A stretch of 64,000 nt of DNA from NCBI GenBank assembly GCA_905193155.1, contig CAJJNQ010000008.1, forward strand, positions 1 to 64,000, given 5' to 3'. Source of the stretch: an uncultured Christensenella sp. (GTDB lineage Bacteria > Bacillota > Clostridia > Christensenellales > UBA1750). Below the pieces are notes generated by a model. The model had not been told where the DNA came from. It did not search any database and worked only from the letters and a program-made list of their open reading frames with translations. Of the stretch, positions 16,593 to 25,738 are shown in pieces (position 1 is the first letter of the stretch; each line of letters opens with the position of its first letter). A program made the position numbers and the translations under genes.

Positions 16593-16681
16593 ATCATAGG
16601 AAACGCACTGAAAAACAGGGCGGCAAAAGAGAAGCGGAAACGGCAAAAGCGCACGAAGGAACGCGCGGGAGGGAAGTAAAA

Positions 16682-17371
16682 GTGGCAAAAAGACTGCTGT
16701 TGGTGGACGACGAAGCCGCCATCATAAAGGGCCTTAAATTTTCACTGGAACAGGACGGATACGAGATACTGACCGCCTACGACGGGGCGGAAGCGCTTGA
16801 AAAATTCCGCAGCAACCACGTTGATCTGATCCTGTTGGACGTGATGCTGCCGGTGATGGACGGGATCGAAGTCTGTCAGCGCATCCGTGAGGAATCCAAC
16901 GTGCCCATCATCATGCTCACCGCAAAGGGCGAAGATATGGATAAGATCCTCGGCTTGGAATACGGCGCGGACGATTATATGACCAAGCCGTTCAACATTC
17001 TGGAAGTCAAGGCGCGCATCAAGACCATCCTGCGCCGCATGGGCGCGCCGCGCGAAAAAGAGGAGAGCAATATCCTGACGGTGCACGAATTGAGCGTCAA
17101 TCAGGATCTGCGCTCGGTCACGCTCCGCGGGCAGGAAGTCAATCTCACCGCCAAGGAATTTGATATGCTGCGCCTGTTCATCACCAATCGCGGCAAGGTT
17201 TACAGCCGCGAACAGCTGCTGGAAGCGCTTTGGAGCAACGAATATGCGGGAGATCTGCGCACGGTGGACGTGCATATCCGCCGCCTGCGTGAAAAGATCG
17301 AGCCCACGCCTTCCAAGCCGGAGTATATCCTGACCAAGTGGGGAGTTGGATACTATTTCACCGATAAATAA
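16682..17371 (+). CDS. OmpR/PhoB-family response regulator
   Basis: This 229-aa regulator has a receiver domain with the acidic cluster Asp9-Asp10-Glu11, phospho-acceptor Asp53 (LLDVMLP) and Lys102 (TKPF), followed by a winged-helix DNA-binding domain with LTAKEFDMLRLF and VDVHIRRLREKIE. I place the start at GTG 16682, preceded by GGGAGGG, giving the usual family length; the longer frame from 16583 adds a non-homologous leader. Its end overlaps the start of the partner kinase gene. Targets are unknown. Confidence 0.93.
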   Translation: MAKRLLLVDDEAAIIKGLKFSLEQDGYEILTAYDGAEALEKFRSNHVDLILLDVMLPVMDGIEVCQRIREESNVPIIMLTAKGEDMDKILGLEYGADDYMTKPFNILEVKARIKTILRRMGAPREKEESNILTVHELSVNQDLRSVTLRGQEVNLTAKEFDMLRLFITNRGKVYSREQLLEALWSNEYAGDLRTVDVHIRRLREKIEPTPSKPEYILTKWGVGYYFTDK

Positions 17372-18857
17372 GCCCCGTTTCAGTATCCGCTGGAAGCTGG
17401 TGCTGGTGTATCTGGGATTGATTTCCATCGCTTTCGGGCTGGTTGTCTGGGCCGTGATGAACATCACTGGCACTTACCTCATCAATCAGCGCGTCAGCGA
17501 GGAAATGCAGGCGGCGGACGACCTTGCGTTGGAAGTCACGCCCTATGTCAAAAGTGCGGACGCCGATCAGATGTATTCACTGCTGGTGCAGCGCGGGCGC
17601 GAAAACGGTGCGCGCATTTTGATCCTCGATTCCGCAGGCACGGTTTGGGTCGATACCCTTTCCGAGCTCAACGGCGTGCGCCTGGGTCACGGCGAAGTAA
17701 CGGACGTCATCAGCCAGCAGATGGATCGCTCTTACGGATTCCATCAGGTGGAGGGCGGAGTGACGCTGCTGCCCGGCGAATGGATCGGTTATTATACCTC
17801 TGCCGTCACCGATAAGGGCGAGTGCATCGGCGTGGTGATGATGATTTCCTCTTTAAACGAACTGACGCATAGTATGGCGCGCATCCAATATAACATTATC
17901 GTGTTCTTTGTGGTGGTGCTGGTGATCGTGATGCTGGTGGGTCTTTATTTCAGCACGGTCATCACCAATCCCATCAACGAGCTCAACAACCTCATGCAGC
18001 AAACCGCGCGCACGGGCTTTTCCGTTCGGGCCGATCCCAAGGGGAATGACGAAATCGCTCAGCTCGGCCGTACCTTCAACATGATGAGCGAAAAGCTGCA
18101 AAATATCGACCAGATGCGCAACGATTTCATCTCTAACGCATCGCACGAATTGAAAACGCCGCTTTCCGCCATGAAGATCCTGATCGAGTCACTACTGCAT
18201 CAGGAAAATCCTGATCCGGCGACTACGCGAGATTTTCTGGGGGATATCAATCAGGAGATCGATCGGCTTTCCGCCATTGTGGGCGATTTGCTCACGATTG
18301 TGCGCTTTGACAGCCGCAGCGAGAAGCTCCAGATGGAACCCATTGCGCTGGATGAACTGATGTTTGATACCCTGGGGCGGCTCAATCCCGTTGCGGACCG
18401 CGCGGGCATCACGGTGGAGCCTTCCTGCGACGAGCTCTGCTTCGTCTCCGGTGATCCCGTCAAGCTTCAGCAGGTAATCTATAACCTGGTGGATAACGCC
18501 ATCAAATATACGCCGCGCGGCGGAAATGTGTGGGTAAATCTGTTTACATCGAGCGGACGCGCGGTGCTGGAAGTCAAGGACAACGGCATCGGCATTCCGA
18601 AGGAGAGTCTTCCGCATCTGTTTGAGCGTTTTTACCGCGTAGATAAGGCGCGCTCCCGCTCTACGGGCGGCACAGGACTGGGACTTTCCATCGTGCAGTC
18701 CATCGTGCACCTGCACGGCGGCGATATCGAAGTCGAATCGGAGGAAAACGTCGGAACGACCTTCCGCGTATACCTGCCGCTGGTGGACGATCCTTACGCA
18801 GACTATGTGGACGATGAAGAGGAGGAGCAGACCGCTCATGACGAAGAGAAGAAATAA
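17346..18857 (+). CDS. Membrane sensor histidine kinase
   Basis: The roughly 503-aa kinase has a first membrane span (about 16-36), an extracytoplasmic sensor of about 130 residues, a second span (about 181-203), a HAMP linker, the HisKA motif SHELKTPL with phospho-acceptor His267, and an ATPase domain with NLVDNAIKYTP, DNGIGIP and GTGLGLSI. It is the partner of the regulator just upstream. The architecture resembles PhoR/WalK. The start is uncertain: TTG 17346 overlaps the regulator by 26 bases and its ribosome site is too close, but no better start is visible before the first membrane span. Confidence 0.92.
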   Translation: MDTISPINKPRFSIRWKLVLVYLGLISIAFGLVVWAVMNITGTYLINQRVSEEMQAADDLALEVTPYVKSADADQMYSLLVQRGRENGARILILDSAGTVWVDTLSELNGVRLGHGEVTDVISQQMDRSYGFHQVEGGVTLLPGEWIGYYTSAVTDKGECIGVVMMISSLNELTHSMARIQYNIIVFFVVVLVIVMLVGLYFSTVITNPINELNNLMQQTARTGFSVRADPKGNDEIAQLGRTFNMMSEKLQNIDQMRNDFISNASHELKTPLSAMKILIESLLHQENPDPATTRDFLGDINQEIDRLSAIVGDLLTIVRFDSRSEKLQMEPIALDELMFDTLGRLNPVADRAGITVEPSCDELCFVSGDPVKLQQVIYNLVDNAIKYTPRGGNVWVNLFTSSGRAVLEVKDNGIGIPKESLPHLFERFYRVDKARSRSTGGTGLGLSIVQSIVHLHGGDIEVESEENVGTTFRVYLPLVDDPYADYVDDEEEEQTAHDEEKK

Positions 18858-19818
18858 ACGGGCGTTCTTTGCGCTGTTTGCGGTGCTGATGCTCTTTTTG
18901 ACGGGCTGCTCCGGTCAGTATTACGGCGGCATCGCCGAGCGCACGGACGGTCTGGAGGACGCCTACACCGAGGATATCCTGCCGGAAAGCCAGAATACCT
19001 CCTATGGCAGCAAGGTTTCCGCAACGCTCTATTTCCGCTATCTTTCCGAAGATCTCCTGGCGGGCGTGGAGCAGGAATTCACCGTCACGGCGGAAAATAC
19101 GATTGAAGAATTGGTTGTGCAGGCGCTGATCGACGGCCCGCAGGATACGCAGTATCAGTTCAATGCGCTGATCAGCCCGGATACGGAACTGGTGTCCGTC
19201 AAGGAGCAGAGCGGCTATCTTTCCGTGACGCTTTCTGAAAAATTTCTCGAGAAGATGAGTCAAAGCATCGAAAGCGAGGAGATGCGCCGCCGCTTGGCCG
19301 TGCAGTCCATCGTCAATTCCATTACTTCTATTGGCAATTATAGCCGCGTGCTCATCCTGATTGATGAGAGCGGAAACGGAAACGGCGAACGATTGACCTA
19401 CGCTGAGGCAGGTTGGGAGGACAAGGGGGAACGCACCATCGAGCCGTTGTCTTTGGACGATTCTGTGATCTTGACTCCGGAACGCGTGATGGAGATCGTA
19501 ATGCGCAGCGTGGTAGAGAAGGACTATGAACGTTTGAGCTATTATTTAGCAGAACGGGATTATGATGGGCAGAATTGTCCTTCCCGTTCAGAATATACGG
19601 AGCTGCTCAGTACAAAGCCCTCCATCGTGAGCTTTGAATTGGCGAACCCCGTGATAACGTCCGGAAATGGGAAGCATGCAGCTGCGTTGCTGAACCTGAC
19701 CTATATTGATTCGGGCGGACACACGGTAGAGCTGAATGATTTGCCCGTGCGTATGGTCTATCAGGATGTATGGAAAGTCAGTTTCTCGTCGCTGAACGCG
19801 ATGTTCCCGGAGAATTGA
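18838..19818 (+). CDS. GerMN-domain lipoprotein
   Basis: This 326-aa protein has a lipoprotein signal ending in LTGC near residue 24 and a GerMN domain at about residues 55-190, with TLYFRYLSEDLLAG, ALIDGPQ and VQSIVNSITS. A further C-terminal domain of about 115 residues follows. GerM-type proteins act at the sporulation septum and in germination; others bind in the envelope. The start is ATG 18838 with GAGGAGG upstream, overlapping the kinase end by 20 bases. That overlap puts it in the two-component operon and suggests an envelope output or sensor accessory. Confidence 0.85.
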   Translation: MTKRRNKRAFFALFAVLMLFLTGCSGQYYGGIAERTDGLEDAYTEDILPESQNTSYGSKVSATLYFRYLSEDLLAGVEQEFTVTAENTIEELVVQALIDGPQDTQYQFNALISPDTELVSVKEQSGYLSVTLSEKFLEKMSQSIESEEMRRRLAVQSIVNSITSIGNYSRVLILIDESGNGNGERLTYAEAGWEDKGERTIEPLSLDDSVILTPERVMEIVMRSVVEKDYERLSYYLAERDYDGQNCPSRSEYTELLSTKPSIVSFELANPVITSGNGKHAAALLNLTYIDSGGHTVELNDLPVRMVYQDVWKVSFSSLNAMFPEN

Positions 19819-19827
19819 GGAGAGGGC

Positions 19828-21258
19828 ATGAAAAAAAGGTTTCTGGCCTGCGGGCTGTGCGCGCTGATGCTGCTGAGCGCAGTGCGTGCGAGCGCGGTGC
19901 GCGGAAAGGACGTTTTCCATGACGATAGCGTCGTCCGCAGTGTAACGACGGTCGTCTATTGCCTCAGTGAGGATCGCTATCGTTTGGTGCCCGAGGTGCG
20001 CACCATTCAGATCCTGGGCGGGGAGACGCTGCTGTCCGTGCTGGCCAACGAGGTTTTGCAGCCCTCTGTCAGCGATAATCTCGTCTCGGCCATGTCAGAG
20101 CGCGCGCGCTTTGCCGTGCTTTCCGTGATGCAGACCGGGCGCGTAGCCACGGTGGATTTGGGCGGAGACGCAGACCTTCTGCAAATCTACGAGCTGTTCT
20201 GTCTGAAAGCGGCGCTGGTCAACACGCTGATCGAGACGGGCTTGGTGGATTATGTCAATGTCCTGATCGGCGGGCGCGAGGTGCCCACCAATGATCTGCC
20301 TACCGGCACGATGACGCGCTTTTCGGAGGATCTGCAATCCGCTTGGGTCGAGCATGAAAACGAGGGCGTGGCTTCGCTGCGCTCAACGGATTATACGTTC
20401 AAGCGCGACGTGACGCTTTATTTTACCAATACGGAATCCAATTTGATGCTGGCGGAGGTGCGGCAGCTGACCTTCACCCGGTCGGATTTGGCCAGCCCAG
20501 TCATCCGCGCGCTGATCAGCGGGCCGTCCAATTCCTCATCGCTTCGGCGCGGCTATCCTTCCTCGGCACAGATCGTTGGCACGCCTTCGATCGAGGCGGA
20601 GGACGGGAGCAATTCCTTCCTGGACGTCAGCTTTTCCTATGAGATGGCGAGCGTGCTGGGCGGCACGCAGCGGGTGCGACGGGCGACGCTGGCGCCGCTG
20701 GTCATTACGCTGACGAGCTTTCTGCCGGAAACCGACGCGGTCTGCATCCGTGTCAATCGGCGTCCGCTCGACAGCTTGATCGAGGAGGACGGCAACGGCC
20801 GAATGCTTTACCGCGAACAGTTTGAAGGGTATATCGGCCGAACGGTCGAGCTCTATTTCCCCAACGGAGACGGCACGCTGGCCAAGGTCACGCGCGCCGT
20901 GCCGCAGAATTTGAGTACGCTGCGCGACCTTGCCGAGCAGCTCTTCATCATCCCGGAGGGCGCGCTGCCCGCTTTCCCGGAGGGGGTTGCTTCGGAGCAC
21001 CTGCTGGGTGCGTTCATGATGGATGATACCGCCGTACTGAACTTGAGCCGTGAGGGAGCAGAATTGTTTGCAGGGCTGGACGCGGATCAGGAGCGCGCCT
21101 GTATCTTCAGCATTGTCAATACCCTGACCGGATACGACGGCGTTTCCCGTGTGCAGTTCCTTGTGGAGGGAAGGCGCGTTCGTTCGCTGGCCAATGTGAT
21201 CAGCGTCCATGGGCCGTTGGTGCGCAATCCCGGCGTTGTGAATACGGCGTTGAACTAA
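19828..21258 (+). CDS. Secreted protein with three GerMN-like repeats
   Basis: The 476-aa protein has a signal peptide (about 1-23, without a lipobox cysteine) followed by three related segments at about 37-152, 193-318 and 334-450. Each begins with a TVxxYF-like strand (VVYCLSEDRYRLVP, VTLYFTNTESNLMLAE, VELYFPNGDGTLAKV) and ends with a helix-strand pair such as NVLIGGREV or VQFLVEGRRV. This looks like internal triplication of the GerMN fold. It lies nine bases after the lipoprotein gene with its own AGGAGAGG-like site, so both are probably co-expressed. Function is unknown; an extracellular structural role is an inference. Confidence 0.78.
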   Translation: MKKRFLACGLCALMLLSAVRASAVRGKDVFHDDSVVRSVTTVVYCLSEDRYRLVPEVRTIQILGGETLLSVLANEVLQPSVSDNLVSAMSERARFAVLSVMQTGRVATVDLGGDADLLQIYELFCLKAALVNTLIETGLVDYVNVLIGGREVPTNDLPTGTMTRFSEDLQSAWVEHENEGVASLRSTDYTFKRDVTLYFTNTESNLMLAEVRQLTFTRSDLASPVIRALISGPSNSSSLRRGYPSSAQIVGTPSIEAEDGSNSFLDVSFSYEMASVLGGTQRVRRATLAPLVITLTSFLPETDAVCIRVNRRPLDSLIEEDGNGRMLYREQFEGYIGRTVELYFPNGDGTLAKVTRAVPQNLSTLRDLAEQLFIIPEGALPAFPEGVASEHLLGAFMMDDTAVLNLSREGAELFAGLDADQERACIFSIVNTLTGYDGVSRVQFLVEGRRVRSLANVISVHGPLVRNPGVVNTALN

Positions 21259-21273
21259 ATTGAGGTCGGATCC

Positions 21274-22302
21274 ATGCTCAATTATAAAGATTACTTTAGC
21301 AAGCTTCGCAGTGGGGAACTGCCGCAAGCGCTGCTTTTTGACGGTGAAGAGGAGTATACCAAGGATAGCGCCCTGGCGCAGCTGCGTGCCAAGGTGCTTC
21401 CCGAAGGGTTGGAGGAGATGAACGAAACCCCGCTCTCCGGCACAGCCTCTGCCGCCGAAATCGTAGATGCGTGTGAAATGCTTCCATTTCTGTCGCCGAA
21501 GCGCCTGGTTGTGGTGCGCGGCAGCGCGCTGGTGCAGAAAACACAGGGCGCGGCCAAAGACGAGGGGCTTGACCGTCTGCTGCAATACCTCGATCATCTG
21601 CCGGAGCATGTCATTCTGCTGTTTTTCTGCCGCGGAAAGGCGGACCGAACCAAGAAAGTGACAGCGCGGATCGAGGGTCTGGGCGGGCGTGTGGACTTTG
21701 CTCCGCTGGACGCAAAGGATAAGAACATCTGGCTCAACCGGCAGCTCAAAGCTTATAACAAGACCATGAGCCGTCAGGCAGCTGAAAAATTCCTCTCCCG
21801 CGTCGATCCCCTGCTCACACCCACCTTGCAGGAGCTGCAAAAGGTGCTCTCCTTTGTGGGCGACCGCATGGAGATCGAGGAAGCCGACGTCGAGGCGGTG
21901 ACATCACCCACGATAGACGATCGTCTCTTCACGATGTTTGACGATCTCATCAACGGCAATGCGCAGGGCGCGCTGACAATTCTTAAAAACCTTCTTACAC
22001 AGAAGAATACCGATACTGTGCAGCTCCTCACGCCGTTGACCAACCGCATTCGACAGATGTACGACTATAAGGTGCTGAAAGGAAAGGGATATGCCGACCG
22101 GGAGATCCCAGAGGCGACCGGCATCAAGCCCAATATCCTCTGGCTTTTCGAAAAGCAGACGCGCTTTTTTTCCGAAGCGCAGCTCAAGGAGTATCTGCTG
22201 CTGTGCGTGCAGATGGATTACGAGTTTAAGTCCGGCCTGATCTCCGACGAGAGCGCGCTGGATACAATCGTGATGGCGCTGGTGAACCGGAAAAAGAAAT
22301 AA
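21274..22302 (+). CDS. holA: DNA polymerase III delta subunit
   Basis: The delta subunit opens the beta clamp during clamp loading. The 342-aa product begins with LNYKDYFSKLRSGELPQ and the typical LLFDGEEEYTKD segment, then a degenerate AAA+ fold (ARIEGLGGRVDF, LDAKDKNIWLNRQLKAY) and a C-terminal helical collar domain. Lack of Walker motifs is normal for delta. Synteny with rpsT, gpr and spoIIP on its right matches Bacillus yqeN-rpsT-gpr-spoIIP. GAGGTCGG serves as ribosome site. Confidence 0.93.
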   Translation: MLNYKDYFSKLRSGELPQALLFDGEEEYTKDSALAQLRAKVLPEGLEEMNETPLSGTASAAEIVDACEMLPFLSPKRLVVVRGSALVQKTQGAAKDEGLDRLLQYLDHLPEHVILLFFCRGKADRTKKVTARIEGLGGRVDFAPLDAKDKNIWLNRQLKAYNKTMSRQAAEKFLSRVDPLLTPTLQELQKVLSFVGDRMEIEEADVEAVTSPTIDDRLFTMFDDLINGNAQGALTILKNLLTQKNTDTVQLLTPLTNRIRQMYDYKVLKGKGYADREIPEATGIKPNILWLFEKQTRFFSEAQLKEYLLLCVQMDYEFKSGLISDESALDTIVMALVNRKKK

Positions 22303-22308
22303 AGAAAG

Positions 22309-22356
22309 CCCGCTGCCTGTCCCTTTGAGAAGAGGGCGGGCGGCGGGTTTTCTCTC
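22309..22356 (+). terminator. Terminator after holA
   Basis: A GC-rich stem (22309-22323 with 22334-22347, including G-U pairs) is followed by TTTTCTCTCTT. Confidence 0.75.
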
Positions 22357-22367
22357 TTGCGGTTAGA

Positions 22368-22408
22368 TAGAAAAAGAACCGATTTCTGCGATAAGAAATC
22401 GGTTCTTT
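22368..22408 (-). terminator. Terminator after rpsT
   Basis: AAAGAACCGATTTCT and AGAAATCGGTTCTTT form a perfect 15-bp stem (22373-22408). On the minus strand a TTTTTC tract follows. Confidence 0.85.
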
Positions 22409-22424
22409 ACTTGAAACGCGATGA

Positions 22425-22691
22425 TTACACGTTCGCCTTCGCAGCAGCGCGCGCGAACTGAGCCTTCTTGTGGTTGGCAGCATTCTTGTGCATGATGTGC
22501 TTCGCAGCAGCCTTATCGACGGCAGCGGAGGCCACACGCAGCTGGCTCTCGATCTGAGCGGCGTCGCCTGCGGCAACGGTAGCGTCAAACTTCTTGATCG
22601 TGGTCTTGACGGAAGACTTCACCATGCGGTTCTGCAGGTTCTTGGTTTCCGTAACCTTGACGCGCTTAATCGCAGACTTGATATTCGGCAT
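22425..22691 (-). CDS. rpsT: 30S ribosomal protein S20
   Basis: The 88-aa basic protein starts MPNIKSAIKRVKVTE and contains MHKNAANHKKAQFARA, the S20 signature regions that bind 16S rRNA during small-subunit assembly. A GGGGGTG site precedes the ATG, a near-consensus promoter lies upstream and a strong terminator lies downstream, so it is monocistronic. It is divergent from gpr. Confidence 0.98.
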   Translation of the reverse strand: MPNIKSAIKRVKVTETKNLQNRMVKSSVKTTIKKFDATVAAGDAAQIESQLRVASAAVDKAAAKHIMHKNAANHKKAQFARAAAKANV

Positions 22692-22727
22692 TCTTTTTCA
22701 CCCCCTCAGTCCAAATCGACAATGATT

Positions 22728-22756
22728 ATCATACCATCTATTGCGCCCGATTGCAA
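22728..22756 (-). promoter_or_regulatory. Promoter of rpsT
   Basis: On the minus strand TTGCAA (22751-22756) and TATGAT (22728-22733) have a 17-base spacer, about 40 bases upstream of the start codon. Confidence 0.75.
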
Positions 22757-22856
22757 GAAGAAATTCGAAATTATCACGAACTTAACGGCGGGTAAAAGAC
22801 ATAGGATGGGCAGAATAAGCCTGAAATCATCTTTTTCAAGGAGATCGAGCAGGAAT

Positions 22857-23750
22857 ATGGACGAAAGAAGAACCGACCTTGCGCTGGAAGCGAGAGAACT
22901 GAGCGGAGATACGCCCGGCGTGGAGGAAGAGACGGAGCGCTGCGGCAAAGCCGTGGTGACGAGAGTGCGCGTCCGCACGCAGCAGGGCGCAGAAAAAATC
23001 GGGAAACCCATCGGCACCTATATCACCATCGAGCAGAAGGATCTTTGCAGCAAGGAGGCGCAGGCGGACGGGAGCCTTTCCCGGTGCCTTGCGGAGCAGA
23101 TTTCATCGCTGCTGCACCTGGAAAAAGGCGATTGTGTGCTGGTAGCCGGTTTAGGAAATCGAAGCCTTACCCCGGATTCTCTCGGCCCCCGCGCAGCGCG
23201 GGAGGTGCTGGTCTCCCGGCACATTTTTTGTCAGCTTCCACAGGTGATGGATGAGCGCGTTCGCCCCGTCTGCGTATTGACGCCGGGCGTGACGGGAGAG
23301 ACCGGCCTGGAAACGGGCGAGGTGATCCGCGCCGTCGTGCGCAGCGTGCATCCTGCCTGCGTCGTCGTGATCGATGCGTTGGCGGCACGCAGCACCGAGC
23401 GCATTCTATCTACCGTGCAGATCACGGACGCGGGGGTGATTCCCGGCTCCGGCGTGGGCAACCATCGTATCGGATTGACTCAGGAAACGCTGGATGTACC
23501 GGTGATTGCCATCGGGATACCAATGGTTGTGCATGCAGCCACGATTCTGCGCGACGCGCTGGAAAAGCTGATGGGAACGCCGCTGCGGACCGACGCGCTG
23601 CTGCAAAGCATGGAGTGCAGCAATCTCGTTGTGACGCCTGTCATGATTGACGAGGCAGTGCAAAACGCAGCTGCGCTGCTGGCCGAGGGGGTGGATCTGG
23701 CGCTGCACCCACAGCTTTCCCGTGAAGAATTGCGCCTGATGCGCATATGA
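22857..23750 (+). CDS. gpr: Germination protease GPR
   Basis: GPR is the aspartic-type endopeptidase that degrades small acid-soluble spore proteins at germination. It is made as a zymogen inside the forespore. Family segments in the roughly 297-aa product are RTDLALEARE at the N-terminus, VLVAGLGNRSLTPDSLGPRA, VLTPGVTGETGLETGE, VVVIDALAARSTERI and GVGNHRIGLTQETL. The length is slightly below the usual range. I choose ATG 22857; a longer in-frame start at 22806 is possible. spoIIP follows in the same direction, as in Bacillus. Confidence 0.94.
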   Translation: MDERRTDLALEARELSGDTPGVEEETERCGKAVVTRVRVRTQQGAEKIGKPIGTYITIEQKDLCSKEAQADGSLSRCLAEQISSLLHLEKGDCVLVAGLGNRSLTPDSLGPRAAREVLVSRHIFCQLPQVMDERVRPVCVLTPGVTGETGLETGEVIRAVVRSVHPACVVVIDALAARSTERILSTVQITDAGVIPGSGVGNHRIGLTQETLDVPVIAIGIPMVVHAATILRDALEKLMGTPLRTDALLQSMECSNLVVTPVMIDEAVQNAAALLAEGVDLALHPQLSREELRLMRI

Positions 23751-23801
23751 CAAAGAGATTCTGCATATCTTCCATACCAAGAGGGGCAGGAGGGGATGTG
23801 C

Positions 23802-24851
23802 ATGATCCGCATCAAGGTCTATAAGCTTTCGCAGCTCATCACAGCTGCGATCCTTGCGCTGCTCGTGATCGCAGCGATCATCGTGGGCACGGTGTCGATT
23901 TCAAACAACAGAAGGGATGAGGCGGAGAATACGTCCGCCGCCATGGCGCAGATTGGGGAGCCGGCAACCTCCGGCTGCCCTGTCGCTGCGGACAAGCCTT
24001 TGCTCCGCCGGGCGGCAGAGATATTGGAACACGATACGGAGAAATTTCTGGCGGCGCAGCTTCCGTTTCAGCCTCGCGCCGTGCCGGTTACAGCGGAGGG
24101 GGAGAGTCCGGATGTGCCGGATCAGCCGGAGCGCATTCGCGTGGAGATTGAAAATATTCGAGAAAAATATCAGCACGAGGAAAAAGCGGACAAGCCCCGC
24201 GTGCTGATCTATCACACGCATACCTACGAGGCGTTTGAGCAGAATCCGAATGATCCTTATCCGGAATGCGGCAAGTGGCGAACGGAGGACAGCCGCTATA
24301 ATATCGTGCGCGTGGGCGATGCACTGGCCGAAGAGCTGGAGGCGCTCGATATAGAGGTTGTTCACGATACAACCGAACACGAACCGCCCAAGCTCGGCAC
24401 GGCCTATCTGCGTTCACTCAAAACATTGGAGGGGTATGCGCAGCGGGGAGAAGAGTTCGACATGATGATCGATCTGCACCGGGATGCTGCCAGCAGCCGG
24501 AACACCAATCCCTCCTGCGTGACGGCAAACGGAATAAAATATGCCCGGATGATGGTGCTCATCGGCAACGGCGAAGGCCGCAACGGCAACAGCTTTTCCA
24601 TCAAGCCGAACTGGAAGGAAAACTATAAGCTGGCGCAGGCCGTCACAGACGGACTGAATGCGGAGATTCCCGGCATCTGCCGGGACGTGATGGTGAAAAA
24701 CGGACGCTATAACCAGCATATGTCGGAAAATGCTGTGCTGATTGAAGTGGGACACAACAAAAACACACTGGAAGAAGCTGTCAACGCTGCTAAGCCTTTG
24801 GCCAAAGTGATTGCCGGTTTACTTTTGAGTGACGAAAGCAAAGGAGTGTGA
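23802..24851 (+). CDS. spoIIP: Stage II sporulation protein P
   Basis: SpoIIP is a membrane-anchored amidase/endopeptidase that, with SpoIID and SpoIIM, degrades septal peptidoglycan during engulfment. The roughly 349-aa protein has one N-terminal membrane span (about 12-35), a variable linker and the catalytic domain with LIYHTHTYEAF, DMMIDLHRDA and LIEVGHNKNTLEEA, which supply the zinc-binding histidines and glutamate. GGAGGGG sits seven bases before ATG 23802; ATG 23796 is too close to that site. Confidence 0.94.
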   Translation: MIRIKVYKLSQLITAAILALLVIAAIIVGTVSISNNRRDEAENTSAAMAQIGEPATSGCPVAADKPLLRRAAEILEHDTEKFLAAQLPFQPRAVPVTAEGESPDVPDQPERIRVEIENIREKYQHEEKADKPRVLIYHTHTYEAFEQNPNDPYPECGKWRTEDSRYNIVRVGDALAEELEALDIEVVHDTTEHEPPKLGTAYLRSLKTLEGYAQRGEEFDMMIDLHRDAASSRNTNPSCVTANGIKYARMMVLIGNGEGRNGNSFSIKPNWKENYKLAQAVTDGLNAEIPGICRDVMVKNGRYNQHMSENAVLIEVGHNKNTLEEAVNAAKPLAKVIAGLLLSDESKGV

Positions 24852-24857
24852 TATAAT
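24829..24857 (+). promoter_or_regulatory. Promoter of murI inside the spoIIP 3' end
   Basis: GTGACG (24829-24834) and a perfect TATAAT (24852-24857) have a 17-base spacer. Confidence 0.65.
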
Positions 24858-24890
24858 AAACGCAATAGAAGTGATCTTTGGAGGATGGAA

Positions 24891-25646
24891 ATGTCCAGGG
24901 CCATCGGTATGTTTGATTCCGGCGTGGGTGGGATCAGCGTGCTGCGCGATGCAGTGCGCATGCTGCCCCATGAGCGCTTTATCTTTTACGGAGACAATCA
25001 AAACGCCCCTTACGGCGTCAAAACTCAGTGTGAAATTCTGAATTGCACGCAGCGTGCGATTCAGACCCTGTTGGAGCGCAACGTCAAGGCGCTCGTCCTT
25101 GCCTGCAACACGGCGACAGCCGCGGCGGCCAAGGAACTGCGCGCAAAGCTCGATATCCCGGTCATCGGCATGGAACCGGCGCTCAAGCCGGCGCATTTTT
25201 TGCGCCATGGTGGGCAGATTCTCGTGCTGGCCACACCTGCGACACTCCATATGGAGAAGTTTCGCCATCTGATGGAGCAGTATGGCGAAGGTGCGGTGCC
25301 GGTGGAAGGCTACGGGCTGGTGGAATGCATCGAGTCCGGCCATGTAGCGCCGGACGATCCGCAACTCCTTTCCGTGCTGCATAAGCTGCTCGATCCGCAT
25401 CTGGATGTCAAGACCGATGCGGTTGTGCTGGGATGCACGCACTATGTCTTTGCAAGAGAAGCGCTTCGGCGCATTGTGCCGGGCGCTGCGCTGGTGGACG
25501 GCAACGAAGGCACGGTGCGCCAGCTGACCCGGCGGCTGGGGGAAAACGGCGCGCTGGAAGCGGAAGGCGAGGGCGGTTATGAGCTGCATACCTCCGGTGG
25601 GGAGAGCATTTACCTCCCGCTGATGGAAAAATTGATGTCCCTGTAA
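24891..25646 (+). CDS. murI: Glutamate racemase
   Basis: MurI makes D-glutamate for peptidoglycan by a two-cysteine, cofactor-free mechanism. The 251-aa product has the substrate motif FDSGVGG, YGDNQNAPYG, and the two catalytic cysteines in LACNTATAAA and LGCTHY. The start at 24891 keeps six bases to the GGAGG site; ATG 24885 is adjacent to it. A terminator follows directly, so murI is a separate unit between sporulation genes. Confidence 0.95.
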   Translation: MSRAIGMFDSGVGGISVLRDAVRMLPHERFIFYGDNQNAPYGVKTQCEILNCTQRAIQTLLERNVKALVLACNTATAAAAKELRAKLDIPVIGMEPALKPAHFLRHGGQILVLATPATLHMEKFRHLMEQYGEGAVPVEGYGLVECIESGHVAPDDPQLLSVLHKLLDPHLDVKTDAVVLGCTHYVFAREALRRIVPGAALVDGNEGTVRQLTRRLGENGALEAEGEGGYELHTSGGESIYLPLMEKLMSL

Positions 25647-25668
25647 AAAACGAATATAACTTGTGAAG

Positions 25669-25705
25669 AAGCATATCGCGAAAACAGCGGTATGCTTTTC
25701 TTTTT
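25669..25705 (+). terminator. Terminator after murI
   Basis: AAGCATATCGC (25669-25679) pairs with GCGGTATGCTT (25687-25697) with one mismatch, followed by TTTCTTTTT. Confidence 0.8.
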
Positions 25706-25738
25706 GCACGCATAACCATGAAGCGAGGTGAAACAAGC

